A stretch of 64,000 nt of DNA from the NCBI RefSeq assembly GCF_037095755.1, contig NZ_JBAWKJ010000001.1:124001-188000 (forward strand). Direction: 5' to 3'. The stretch's first letter is position 1; each line of letters begins with the position of its first letter. The notes under the pieces were generated by a model. The model was not told where the DNA came from. It did no database searches and saw only the letters and a list, made by a program, of their open reading frames with translations. This document shows positions 9,420 to 18,332 of this stretch, one piece after another. Source of the DNA: Sphingopyxis sp. CCNWLW2. GTDB lineage: Bacteria > Pseudomonadota > Alphaproteobacteria > Sphingomonadales > Sphingomonadaceae. The position numbers and the translations under genes are program-made.

Positions 9420-10916
9420 TCAGGCGGCCAGCACGCTGTTTTCGACCATCCCGATGTCATCGCCGCTCGCCCACACCGTGTGCGTTCCCGAGCAGATGCG
9501 CTCGGGCAGGATGATCCGGCACACCGGCCCCGCCGCGACATTCTTGGCGTCGATCAGCACGCATTCGGATTTGTCGGTTTCGAGGTCGGCTATGAACGAA
9601 ACGAGGTAGCCGTCATCCTCATCCTTCGCATCGATGCGCGGCGCGAAGGGCGCCTCGCTGCCGAAGCGGCCGGGGCCGAATTCATAGGATTCGCTCGTGC
9701 GGGCATTGAGGTCATGCTTCACCAGCCCGCGGAACAGGAACCAGCCGGGCTCGGGGATCGCGCTATAGGCGTAGCGATAGGGCTTGCCCGCATAGCGATG
9801 GTTGAACATGCCGAATTCGAGATCGCGGTCGTCGAGCCGTTCTTCCACCGTCTCGCCGGTCTTGAGATTGAAGCGCCAGCGATGGAGTCGAGGCTTGAGC
9901 AGCCCCTGGTCGAGATAGGCCATCATCCGCTCAAGGCCCTCGGGAGCATTGGGATAGGACTTCGGCATCGGCTCTTCCTGATAATAGCCGTCGAGGATGA
10001 TCTCGTCGCCTTCCTCCCACGCGTTCAGCCAGTGGAGCGTGTAGGTCGGCTCGGCCGTAAACCAGCGAATGTCTTCAGGCTGCCCGTGCCGCGGGATGAT
10101 CGCGAAACGCGTCTTTTCGTCGGGGTGGAACTGGACGACGTGGAGGTTCCGTTCGAGCAGTTCCGCGTTCCAGTAGAGCGGCATATCGTTGAGGATCGTG
10201 TAGTTTTTGGTGAACGCCATGTCGTGCGGCAGGCGCGGCCCGGCGAGCGGGATCGGGATATAATGCTTTAGCCTGTTGTCCGCCCCGACGACGCCATAAT
10301 GCATGTAGGGCGCGTGCTTTGAGTAATTGAAGAACATCAGCTCGCCGGTCGCGAGGTCGACCTTGCAATGCGCCGAAATCCCGTCGAGCGGCACCCAGCT
10401 TTCGGTGCCGAACTGTTCGAGCGTGAACGGGTCGAGCCGATAGGCTTCGCCGCACTGGTAGAAGGTCGAGATGATCTTGCCGGCATGGATCGCGACATCG
10501 GTCGAGCTTGAATCCTTCAGCCACTCCTGCGCGCCCCAGCCATGGCGCGTCGACTTGTGCGGCGGCTCCATCAGCCCCGCCCACAGCGAGCGGCCGGCTT
10601 CCTTTTCCGCCTCGAAGCCCTTGGTGCGCACGAAACGGCTGCGATAGCTCGCGCGGCCGTCCTTGAACGAGATGGCGTGGATGAACCCGTCGCCGTCGAA
10701 GGGGTGATAGCGGCCAATCGGCTCGTGGATCTGGTTCTCGCCCGTGCGGACGTACACGCCGTCGATGTCGGTCGGGATCGTTCCGATCACCTCGGCATCG
10801 CCATTGGCGAAGATTGCGTTCCATTCGTTGAACGTCGGGCGCCACGCGCCCTTCATATAGGGATGGTCGTTCGGCTGGATCGTCGATGCGATCGTCTCGA
10901 CAAGCTCTGCGGTCAT
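9420..10916 (-). CDS. carotenoid-cleavage-type dioxygenase (RPE65/CCO family)
   Basis: A 498-residue single-domain member of the carotenoid/stilbene cleavage oxygenase family. The four iron-binding histidines are visible in context: DGISAHCKVD, RLPHDMAF, YTLHWLNAW and CSGTHTVW. Family members split a C=C bond to two carbonyls; sphingomonad relatives include lignostilbene/resveratrol-cleaving enzymes. There is no signal peptide, so it is cytoplasmic. It overlaps the NMO gene by four bases (ATGA) and the synthetase begins one base after its stop. The substrate (stilbenoid, apocarotenoid or other conjugated alkene) cannot be assigned from sequence. Confidence 0.9.
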   Translation of the reverse strand: MTAELVETIASTIQPNDHPYMKGAWRPTFNEWNAIFANGDAEVIGTIPTDIDGVYVRTGENQIHEPIGRYHPFDGDGFIHAISFKDGRASYRSRFVRTKGFEAEKEAGRSLWAGLMEPPHKSTRHGWGAQEWLKDSSSTDVAIHAGKIISTFYQCGEAYRLDPFTLEQFGTESWVPLDGISAHCKVDLATGELMFFNYSKHAPYMHYGVVGADNRLKHYIPIPLAGPRLPHDMAFTKNYTILNDMPLYWNAELLERNLHVVQFHPDEKTRFAIIPRHGQPEDIRWFTAEPTYTLHWLNAWEEGDEIILDGYYQEEPMPKSYPNAPEGLERMMAYLDQGLLKPRLHRWRFNLKTGETVEERLDDRDLEFGMFNHRYAGKPYRYAYSAIPEPGWFLFRGLVKHDLNARTSESYEFGPGRFGSEAPFAPRIDAKDEDDGYLVSFIADLETDKSECVLIDAKNVAAGPVCRIILPERICSGTHTVWASGDDIGMVENSVLAA

Positions 10917-11887
10917 GCGATGACTCCTTCGGCGGGGGCAAAGCGCGGCCTTGCGGCGGCCGCATCATATTCTTTCACAAGGCGATCGACGATAGCCGCG
11001 ACCGGCTCGACGCCGCGCACCGCGCCGACCCCTTGCCCGGCGGACCAGACATTCTTCCACGCCTTGGCGTCGTCCTGCGCGTCGGAGAAGTTGGGGCGCT
11101 TGTCCTCGGGCATGTTCGCGGGGTCGTATCCCGCGGCGATCAGGCTCGATTTCAGCCAGTTGGCGGTGACCCCGGTGATCCCCTTCGACGGCACGATGTC
11201 CTCGGCGCCGGCCGCGACGACCATATCCTTATATCCCCGCACCGCCGTGCTCTCGGCGCAGGCGATCAGCGAGGTGCCGAGATAGGCGAAATCGGCGCCC
11301 AATATTTCGGCAGCACGGACGGCATGCCCCGTCGAAATCGCTCCGCCCAGCACGAGCGGCCCGCCCCAGAATTGCCGAACCTCCTCGACGAAGGCGAAGC
11401 CGGCGGTCGCGCCGGTGTGCCCGCCCGCGCCCGCGGCGACGAGCACAAGCCCGTCGACCCCGGCCGCAGCCGCCTTGCGCGCAAAACCGACCGAATTGAC
11501 GTCGGCGAAGACGAGCCCGCCGTATGAATGGATTTCCTCGACCACCCGCGCCGGGCTGCCCAGCGCGGTGATGACGAGCGGCACCTTGTGCCGCACGACG
11601 CAGGCGAGATCGTCGGGAAGGCGGCTGTTCGACGGATGGACGACCAGGTTGACCGCCCACGGCGCCGCCTCGGGATCGTTCGACAGCGCCGCATCGATCC
11701 GGCTCACCCAATCCTCCAGATCGGCGGAGGTGCGCGCATTGGGCGCAGGGAAGCTGCCGATCACGCCGGCCCGCGATGATGCGATCACCATCTCGGGTCC
11801 CGACACGAGGAACATCGGCGCCGCGATCGCGGGCAGGCGCAAATTGCGCGTTAGCGCTGGTGGAAGGCCGTGTCCCGGCAAGGTCAA
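10913..11887 (-). CDS. nitronate monooxygenase-like flavoprotein
   Basis: A 324-residue TIM-barrel FMN protein of the NMO / 2-nitropropane dioxygenase family: PAIAAPMFLVSGPEMV at the N-terminus, GVDGLVLVAAGAGGHTG (phosphate/FMN loop) and PLVLGGAISTG, ILGADFAYLGTSL near the C-terminus. Family enzymes oxidise nitronates or act as FMN-dependent enoyl reductases. As first gene of the operon, with an alkene-cleaving oxygenase next, an oxidoreductase role on the same substrate is likely but unproven. It faces the TonB receptor gene across 113 bases. Confidence 0.85.
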   Translation of the reverse strand: MTLPGHGLPPALTRNLRLPAIAAPMFLVSGPEMVIASSRAGVIGSFPAPNARTSADLEDWVSRIDAALSNDPEAAPWAVNLVVHPSNSRLPDDLACVVRHKVPLVITALGSPARVVEEIHSYGGLVFADVNSVGFARKAAAAGVDGLVLVAAGAGGHTGATAGFAFVEEVRQFWGGPLVLGGAISTGHAVRAAEILGADFAYLGTSLIACAESTAVRGYKDMVVAAGAEDIVPSKGITGVTANWLKSSLIAAGYDPANMPEDKRPNFSDAQDDAKAWKNVWSAGQGVGAVRGVEPVAAIVDRLVKEYDAAAARPRFAPAEGVIA

Positions 11888-12000
11888 TCCTCTCTCAAAT
11901 TATCTGACTTGCATAGTGATACTTAAAGCCCTTATGAGTCGCAAGGCAAGAAAAACATCGCGGCGGTGGTCGCCAAGACGATGGTGCGTGGGAGGACCCT
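11888..12000. promoter_or_regulatory. divergent promoter region, operon vs TonB receptor
   Basis: This 113-base gap must contain the promoters of both the leftward five-gene operon and the rightward receptor gene. A GGGAGGA Shine-Dalgarno precedes the receptor ATG at 12001. The left part, 11890-11935, is noticeably AT-richer than its surroundings. I see no unambiguous operator. Confidence 0.5.
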
Positions 12001-14301
12001 ATGAAGAGCTATTTTGTCGCGCTGCTTACCGCATCGGCACTCGCCAGCCCTGGCATCGCTTTCGCTCAGGACACAGCGCCTGCCCCCGAATCCACCGAGG
12101 ATCAGGGCGGGCTCGAGGAAATCATCGTCACCGCGCAAAAGCGCGCCGAGGGACTTTCCGACGTGCCGATCTCGATCTCGGCGGTCAGCGGAAAGCAGGT
12201 CGAAAGCTATGGCCAGACCAACCTTGAACAGATCAGCTCGTCGGTCCCGAACCTCAAGATCACCCAGACCGCGATCGCCAACCGCATCGCGATCCGCGGC
12301 ATCGCCTCGGGCGACAACAAGGGGTTCGAACAGTCGGTCGCGATGTTCGTCGACGGCGTCTATTACGGCCGTGACCAGCTCTCGCGCCTGCCGTTGATCG
12401 ACATGGAGCGCGTCGAGGTGCTGCGCGGGCCGCAGCCGACCCTGTTCGGCAAGAATGCGATCGCCGGCGCGGTGAACATCACGACGCGCAGCCCGACCGA
12501 CGAATTCGAGGGCTCGGTGACCGGCCTCTATGAATTCAATCACAAGGAATTCCAGCTCAACGGCGTGCTGTCGGGCCCGCTGAGCGACGGCGTCGAAGCG
12601 CGCGTCGTCGGTTATTACCGGACGATGGACGGCTATTTCTATAACCAGAAACTCGACCGCGACGAGCCGAGCGTCGACGAGAAATATGTCCGCGGCAAGA
12701 TCGAGTTCGACAAGGGCGGGCCGTTCGCCGCCGAGCTCAAGCTCGAATATGCCGATTTCGAGGCGAAGGGGCAGCCGCGCGACGTGTTCGGCGCGGTCGG
12801 CAACTATAACACCGTGTTCCAGGGGCCTTTCTTTGTCAGCACGAACCCCGATTATGTCCGCGAGGACAATGGCTATGAAAGCCGCAACAAGGTGTTCGGC
12901 GCGACCCTGAACGCCGACCTCGAAGTCGGCGAACACACGCTGACCTCGGTCTCGTCGCTGCTCGACTACAAGACGCGCGAAATCGTCGACGTCGATTTTT
13001 CGGGGATCAGCTTCCTCGACGGCACGAACCTGCGCGAGGATTATCGCCAATATTCGCAGGAACTCCGCCTCGCCTCACCCGGCGGCGAAACGTTCAACTA
13101 TATCGGCGGCGTCTATTACCAGCATGCCAAGCTCGACGTGCAGGACTTCACGCGGTTCAACCCGACCTTCCTCGCGCTCGGCGCGCCGTTCAGCGCGCTC
13201 GGCGACACGCGCAACGACCGCGACTATACCCAGAAATCGGACCTGATCTCTGCCTTTGCGCAGGGCGAATTGTCGGTGACCGACCAGCTTCGCATCGCCG
13301 CCGGCGCGCGCTTCAACCATGAGAAGAAGAGCGGGCGCCGCACGCTCGCGATCGTCAAGGGACCGCTCAGCACCGCGCCATTGCCGGTCGTCACCGCGGT
13401 GTTCCGCGCGCTCAATATCGAGGCGCACAGCGTCTCTGGCAAATTGAGCGAGGACAGCTTCAACCCGATGGTCAACGTCCAGTATGACGCCACCGACGAT
13501 TTGATGCTCTATGCGTCCTTTGCCCGCGGCACCAAGGCGGGCGGCTTCGACATCCGTTCGAACTCGTTGCCGGGATCGACCACGGTAGCGAAGCCCGGCG
13601 CGTTCATGTTCGAGGATGAAAGCGCCGACAATTTCGAGGCGGGGCTGAAATACAAGGGGCGCAATGTCGCGTTCAACCTGTCGCTCTATCGCACCAAGTA
13701 CAAGGATCTGCAGGTCAACATCTTCGACGGCACGCTCAATTTCAACGTCCGCAACGCTGCCGCCGCGACGACACAGGGGGTCGAGGCCGATTTTCGCGCT
13801 GCGATCGCCGACGGGCTGACGATCAGCGGCGCGGTCGCCTATCTCGACTTCAAATTCACCAACTTCACCGACGGCCAGTGCTTCTATTTGCAGGTGCCGG
13901 GGCCGAACGGCTTCTGCGACTATTCGGGGAAGCGCAACGCGCTCAGCCCCAAATGGTCGGGCAACCTCAATCTCGACTATACGACGCCGGTGACGAGCGA
14001 TTTGAAGGTCGCGTTCAACGTCAACGCCGACTTCTCCTCCTCCTATATCGCCGCGGCGAACCTCGATCCGCGCACGCATCAGGATGGATATGTGAAGCTC
14101 GGCGCGCGGCTCGGGCTGGCGCAGGTCGACGATCGCTGGGAGGTGGCGCTGATCGGGCGCAACCTCACCAACCAGCGCATCCTGCAGACCGGAAGCGCGA
14201 TGCCGCTGGCGACGACGATCACGCGCGGCGCGGGCAACGCCTATAACGGCATCGTCGACCGTCCGCGCACGATCGCGGTGCAGCTGACCGGGCGCTTTTG
14301 A
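12001..14301 (+). CDS. TonB-dependent outer-membrane receptor
   Basis: A 766-residue receptor. Residues 1-22 form a signal peptide ending in AFAQ; a TonB-box-like segment (LEEIIVTAQKRAEG) follows, then the plug with VPISISAVSG, RVEVLRGPQPTLFGKNAIAGAVN, and a long beta-barrel ending in the terminal aromatic LTGRF. It would import a bulky or hydrophobic substrate with energy from TonB-ExbBD. It is divergent from the oxygenase/CoA-ligase/thiolase operon and is followed by an HxlR-type regulator, so it is probably the uptake gate of that pathway. Confidence 0.93.
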   Translation: MKSYFVALLTASALASPGIAFAQDTAPAPESTEDQGGLEEIIVTAQKRAEGLSDVPISISAVSGKQVESYGQTNLEQISSSVPNLKITQTAIANRIAIRGIASGDNKGFEQSVAMFVDGVYYGRDQLSRLPLIDMERVEVLRGPQPTLFGKNAIAGAVNITTRSPTDEFEGSVTGLYEFNHKEFQLNGVLSGPLSDGVEARVVGYYRTMDGYFYNQKLDRDEPSVDEKYVRGKIEFDKGGPFAAELKLEYADFEAKGQPRDVFGAVGNYNTVFQGPFFVSTNPDYVREDNGYESRNKVFGATLNADLEVGEHTLTSVSSLLDYKTREIVDVDFSGISFLDGTNLREDYRQYSQELRLASPGGETFNYIGGVYYQHAKLDVQDFTRFNPTFLALGAPFSALGDTRNDRDYTQKSDLISAFAQGELSVTDQLRIAAGARFNHEKKSGRRTLAIVKGPLSTAPLPVVTAVFRALNIEAHSVSGKLSEDSFNPMVNVQYDATDDLMLYASFARGTKAGGFDIRSNSLPGSTTVAKPGAFMFEDESADNFEAGLKYKGRNVAFNLSLYRTKYKDLQVNIFDGTLNFNVRNAAAATTQGVEADFRAAIADGLTISGAVAYLDFKFTNFTDGQCFYLQVPGPNGFCDYSGKRNALSPKWSGNLNLDYTTPVTSDLKVAFNVNADFSSSYIAAANLDPRTHQDGYVKLGARLGLAQVDDRWEVALIGRNLTNQRILQTGSAMPLATTITRGAGNAYNGIVDRPRTIAVQLTGRF

Positions 14302-14309
14302 TGGCGGGC

Positions 14310-14334
14310 GGGAGGGCGGAGGCTCCGCCCTCCC
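14310..14334 (+). terminator. GC-rich hairpin after the TonB receptor gene
   Basis: An 11-bp perfect stem (14310-14320 with 14324-14334) with a three-base GGC loop starts nine bases after the receptor stop. There is no T-run, so it is either a weak or Rho-assisted terminator or an mRNA-stabilising hairpin. Confidence 0.5.
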
Positions 14335-14406
14335 CCTCCCGGCGCGCGCCTTGTCGATGCACCCGTCCTGGTTTAGGGGCATGGCGACGCAAGGGATGGC
14401 TTTGGC

Positions 14407-15360
14407 TTGAAACACGACCGCACGATCAGGGCCTGTTCGATCTGGCGCGCGCTGGAGGTGGTCGGCGACGTTCCCGTCCTGCTTATCATGGAACAGGCGT
14501 TTCTGGGTGTGCATGGCTTTGACGAATTCGTCGCGCGCACGGGGCTTGCCCGCTCGGTGGTCAACGGCCGCCTCAAAAAACTGGTCGAGGAAGATTGCCT
14601 GTCCAAACGGCCCAAAAAGGGCGGACGCGGTTTCCACTATATGCTCACCCCAAAGGGGCGCGACCAGTTTCCCAACGCGCTGATGATGCTGCGCTGGCAG
14701 CACAAATGGGAAGCGGCGAGCCGCGATTTCCAGGTCCGGCTCTACCACGCCACCTGTGGCAGCGCGACCGAACCGGTCCCGGTCTGCAATTGCTGCCGCG
14801 CCGAAATCGACCCACGCGACGTCGCGTGGCGCGAGGGGCCGGGCCTGGTCCAGGTCACCCCCGCCTATGAACGCCGCCGCTTCTGCGGGGATGTCGGCGG
14901 CCGCCGGCCCGGAGGACGCCCGCTGGTCGACACGATGATCGAATTGTTCGGCGACCGCTGGGCAACCCTGGTCGTCCGCGCGATGTTCACCCGCATCAAC
15001 CGTTTCGACGAGATTCAGCGCGATACGCTGATGGCCACAAACATCCTGACCGGCCGCCTGGATCGCCTCGTCAAACAGGGCATTTTGTACGCCGTGCCCT
15101 ATTCGGCGCATGCGGACCGCTTTGACTACCGCCTCACCGAGAAGGGCCGCGACCTCTACCCCGTGATCCTCGCGCTCCTGCAATGGGGCGACCGCTGGTT
15201 TTCCGACGAGCGCGGGCCGCCGGTCCTTTTAACCCACACCCCCTGCGGCAATGATCTCAAGATGGTCGTTGCGTGCAGCCATTGCGGCGACGAGCTTGCC
15301 CTGGGCAACAGCTCATTCGAAATTCAGGCGACCGGGCATCGCGCAAGCGGAGAATGTTAA
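14407..15360 (+). CDS. fused double HxlR-family transcriptional regulator
   Basis: A 317-residue protein with two complete HxlR-type winged helix domains in one chain. The first spans about residues 8-105 and the second about 170-270. Each is followed by the family's C-terminal cysteine cluster (HATCG...CNCC around residue 118-132; HTPCG...CSHCG around 280-296). Ordinary HxlR regulators are 110-150 residues and act as dimers, so this is a covalent pseudo-dimer. The start is a TTG; AAGGGA lies about ten bases upstream and no in-frame ATG is suitable. Its place behind the receptor makes it the likely regulator of the degradation operon. Confidence 0.85.
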   Translation: MKHDRTIRACSIWRALEVVGDVPVLLIMEQAFLGVHGFDEFVARTGLARSVVNGRLKKLVEEDCLSKRPKKGGRGFHYMLTPKGRDQFPNALMMLRWQHKWEAASRDFQVRLYHATCGSATEPVPVCNCCRAEIDPRDVAWREGPGLVQVTPAYERRRFCGDVGGRRPGGRPLVDTMIELFGDRWATLVVRAMFTRINRFDEIQRDTLMATNILTGRLDRLVKQGILYAVPYSAHADRFDYRLTEKGRDLYPVILALLQWGDRWFSDERGPPVLLTHTPCGNDLKMVVACSHCGDELALGNSSFEIQATGHRASGEC

Positions 15361-15384
15361 GCCAGGGACAGGCCTCATCATTTG

Positions 15385-16300
15385 TCAGCCGGGTCCATCG
15401 GGACCGACAAGATCGAGCCTGTCCGAGCATGGATCGTTTCCAGACCGCGCCGCGCCATCGGGGGCGAAGTCCATAACCTCGCCGCCACGAAAGCGGGGCC
15501 AGGCGGCGAGGCCAGGCCCATTCGGATCACCGGTTTTCACGAAGTTGACGACATAAGCGCTGATGGTCCGGGCGATCGCCCTGTCCCAGGCGGTCGTCGC
15601 CGGGCCATATTTGGTCGCGACCGCATCCGGAAAATAGGGGATCTCGCTCGCGTGCGCCACACCCTTCGACCCCGCGCGCACCGGCTCGGCGACATAGGAA
15701 AAGCGATAGCAATAGGCGGGCTGCGCGGCCTCGGCGGCGCGTCCGGCGACATAGCGCGCCGGCTCGATCATGAACCTGTCGCCGCCAACCTTGAGCGCCA
15801 CGTCGAAAAAGCTGCCGTCGCCCGCAGGATTAGATATCGCTCTCGCCTTCGCGGCATTCGCGCCGAAGCCCGCGAATATCTCCTCTTTCGACTTTGCGGC
15901 CACGAAGCCGATATCGGCGCTCGTTGCGCCGATCATCACAGGCACCTTCGCCTGAAAGCCGCGGTCGAACATCGCCTCGACGCTTGCCGTCTGCCTCCGC
16001 CCATCGGTGAACGGTCCCGACCAGGTCGGGGCGCCGGAGGGCGGCGCGAAGAGGCTCGCGAGATTGAGGCCCGACACGATTTGATCCGCGGGCAACGCGC
16101 GCAGCCGCGTCGGTGCCGTCGATGCCGACGCGTTTCGCGAAATTCAGGCCGATCGCTTCGGCCGACGGGGCGCCCGACAGGTCGCGCGTCGCATCGCGTT
16201 GCAGGCTGGCGGTCCGCCCGCCACCCGACATGATGATGGCGCCGTGAAACAGTCGCGGACCGATGGCAAGCCCAGCAGGTTCAGCACCGTGGCCCTTTTT
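15385..16300 (-). pseudogene. type-B carboxylesterase remnant (truncated, frameshifted)
   Basis: Reading leftwards, GLAIGPRLFHGAIIMSGGG and the next 45 residues match type-B carboxylesterases just downstream of the catalytic serine elbow. At about 16100-16115 the frame shifts, and LRALPADQIVSGLNLASLF continues in the next frame to EIPYFPDAVATKYG and a stop at 15385. The whole N-terminal half, including the GESAGG serine motif, is absent upstream of 16300. Both the 5' truncation and the frameshift make this a dead gene. The gap up to 16528 holds no other gene. Confidence 0.8.
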
Positions 16301-16528
16301 ATTCAAGGCTGATCGCTTGGCAACTGCAACTGCCACCCCACCAGCTGGAGGCATTTTTTCCGCTATAAGAATTTGAAAATTGAATATTATCTTGAGCCAT
16401 TCAGCTTGAAATTGCTTGACGGTGTTTTGTCCTAGCTGGCGGAATTTGGCCGGCGGCCGCCTGTCCGCCTTTCCGTCGGAGCCCATAGAAATGACATTTC
16501 CCGAGTCCGGTTAGGCATGGACAGGCAA

Positions 16529-17008
16529 TCATTCGCCCGGAAGCGGAACAGCTGTCTGATATTTGACCGCCCTCAGTGCGAAGTGCGATGCAGCCCCGGC
16601 GACCGCTTCGTTCCTGAGCAGCTTTTGCATCAGAAACGCTTCATAGTCGGCGACATCGGTTGCGACGACGCGCACCTGATAATCCCACTCGCCCGACATC
16701 GACAGGCATTCCATGATGCGGTCCTGGTCCCGGACAAAATTTTCGAACATAGCGGTATGCTCGGCCGAGTGACTCTTGAGCCGGATATTGCAGAGGACGT
16801 TGACGCTCTGTCCGACCCGTGCCGAGTCCACGAGCCACACATTCTTCACCAGCACGCCCGCGGCCTCGAGCGCCCTGACGCGGCGCCAGCACGACGGGCC
16901 CGTGCTGCCCACCCGCTCGGCAAGGTCGCCGTTGCTCTGCGCGCCATCGCGCTGCAATTCGCCGAGGATGCGACGGTCGAGCGCGTCGAGTTTGAAAATT
17001 TCTTTCAT
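16529..17008 (-). CDS. Lrp/AsnC-family transcriptional regulator
   Basis: A 159-residue regulator starting at the ATG at 17008 (a second ATG lies directly upstream at 17011). The N-terminus KLDALDRRILGELQRDGAQSNGDLAERVG is the AsnC winged helix. The RAM ligand domain follows, with ECLSMSGEWDYQVRVVATDVADYEAFL. It is divergent from an aromatic aminotransferase and fumarylacetoacetase pair, across 94 bases. By analogy with the family it probably senses an aromatic amino acid and controls that pair. Confidence 0.9.
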   Translation of the reverse strand: MKEIFKLDALDRRILGELQRDGAQSNGDLAERVGSTGPSCWRRVRALEAAGVLVKNVWLVDSARVGQSVNVLCNIRLKSHSAEHTAMFENFVRDQDRIMECLSMSGEWDYQVRVVATDVADYEAFLMQKLLRNEAVAGAASHFALRAVKYQTAVPLPGE

Positions 17009-17102
17009 CATATAGCCATTATATGAAACAGATTTACTTTCAAACACGCTATTTCGTCCATTTCGAGAAGATTTTTCGTCGGTTTGTTGCGATATCTCGC
17101 GC

Positions 17103-18332
17103 ATGATACTCGATACCCTGCCCGCCCGCTCCGTCTCGACCAGCCTGCCATTCGATACGCTGGTTGCGCAGCCCGCCGACGCCTTGTTGAGCCTCATCGC
17201 GCTGTACCGGGCGGATGATCGGCCGCAGAAAATCGACCTCGGCGTCGGCGTGTTTCGCGACGATGCGGGGGACACACCCGTGATGCGCGCAGTGAAGGGG
17301 GCCGAGGCGGTGTTGCTCGAGACGCAGGTGACCAAATCCTATCTCGGGGCCGAAGGCGACGCCGCCTATACCGCGCTGCTCGCCGAAATCGTGTTCGGCG
17401 ACCGGACGGCGGGCGAACGATTGAACGGCGTGCAGACGCCCGGCGGCACCGGCGCGCTTCGCCTTGGCGCCGAGCTTCTCGCGCGCGCCAACCGCGAAGC
17501 ACAGGTCTGGATCGGCACCCCCACATGGCCCAACCACGCGCCCATCTTTGCCGAAGCGGGACTGGCGACGCGGAGCCACCGTTTCCAAGACGCGGCATCG
17601 GGCCATATCGATTTCGACGCGATGCTGGACGACCTTGCCGCGGCACGCGCAGGTGACATCCTGTTGCTCCATGGCTGTTGCCACAACCCGACCGGAAGCG
17701 CGTTCACCCCGGAACAGTGGCAGGCGGTTGCCGATCTGTGCGCGGCGCGCGGACTGATTCCCTTCGTCGACCTCGCCTATCAGGGGCTGGGCGACGGGCT
17801 GGCGGAGGATGCGGCGGCGACGCGGATGATCTTCGCTGCGCTGCCGACCGCGCTCCTTGCCTATAGCTGCGACAAGAATTTCGGCCTCTATCGCGAACGC
17901 GTCGGCGCGCTGTGGGCGCTGTCGGCGAACGGCGCGATCGCCGAGCGCGTCCGCACCAATATGCTCTCGCTCGCGCGCAGCCTCTGGTCGATGCCGCCCG
18001 ATCATGGCGCGGCGATCGTCCGGACGATCCTTGAGGATGACGCGCTGCGCGCCGACTGGCGGGACGAGCTCGACACGATGCGCGCGCGCCTGAACGGCTT
18101 GCGCGCGGCGCTCGCCGCAACGCATCCGCGCCTGTCGGCGATTGCGGACCAGCGCGGCATGTTCGCGATGCTGCCGCTAACGCCCGAAGCCGTCGCGGCG
18201 CTGCGCGAAGAGCATGGCATCTACATGGCGGGGAACGGCCGCATCAATATCGCGGGCCTGCGCGCCGACACCGTGCCGGTTTTTGCGCAGGCGCTCCGGC
18301 CGCACCTCGAAGCCCTGAACGGCCACGCGTGA
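17103..18332 (+). CDS. aromatic amino acid / aspartate aminotransferase
   Basis: A 409-residue class I aminotransferase of the aspartate/tyrosine type: KIDLGVGVFRDDAGDTPVM near the N-terminus, GGTGALRLGAELL, HGCCHNPTG, and the PLP lysine in YSCDKNFGLYRERVGALW. The reaction would be transfer of the amino group from tyrosine, phenylalanine or aspartate to 2-oxoglutarate. Its stop overlaps the GTG start of the fumarylacetoacetase gene, so the pair is translationally coupled. With that partner, the favoured role is the first step of tyrosine breakdown. Confidence 0.88.
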   Translation: MILDTLPARSVSTSLPFDTLVAQPADALLSLIALYRADDRPQKIDLGVGVFRDDAGDTPVMRAVKGAEAVLLETQVTKSYLGAEGDAAYTALLAEIVFGDRTAGERLNGVQTPGGTGALRLGAELLARANREAQVWIGTPTWPNHAPIFAEAGLATRSHRFQDAASGHIDFDAMLDDLAAARAGDILLLHGCCHNPTGSAFTPEQWQAVADLCAARGLIPFVDLAYQGLGDGLAEDAAATRMIFAALPTALLAYSCDKNFGLYRERVGALWALSANGAIAERVRTNMLSLARSLWSMPPDHGAAIVRTILEDDALRADWRDELDTMRARLNGLRAALAATHPRLSAIADQRGMFAMLPLTPEAVAALREEHGIYMAGNGRINIAGLRADTVPVFAQALRPHLEALNGHA

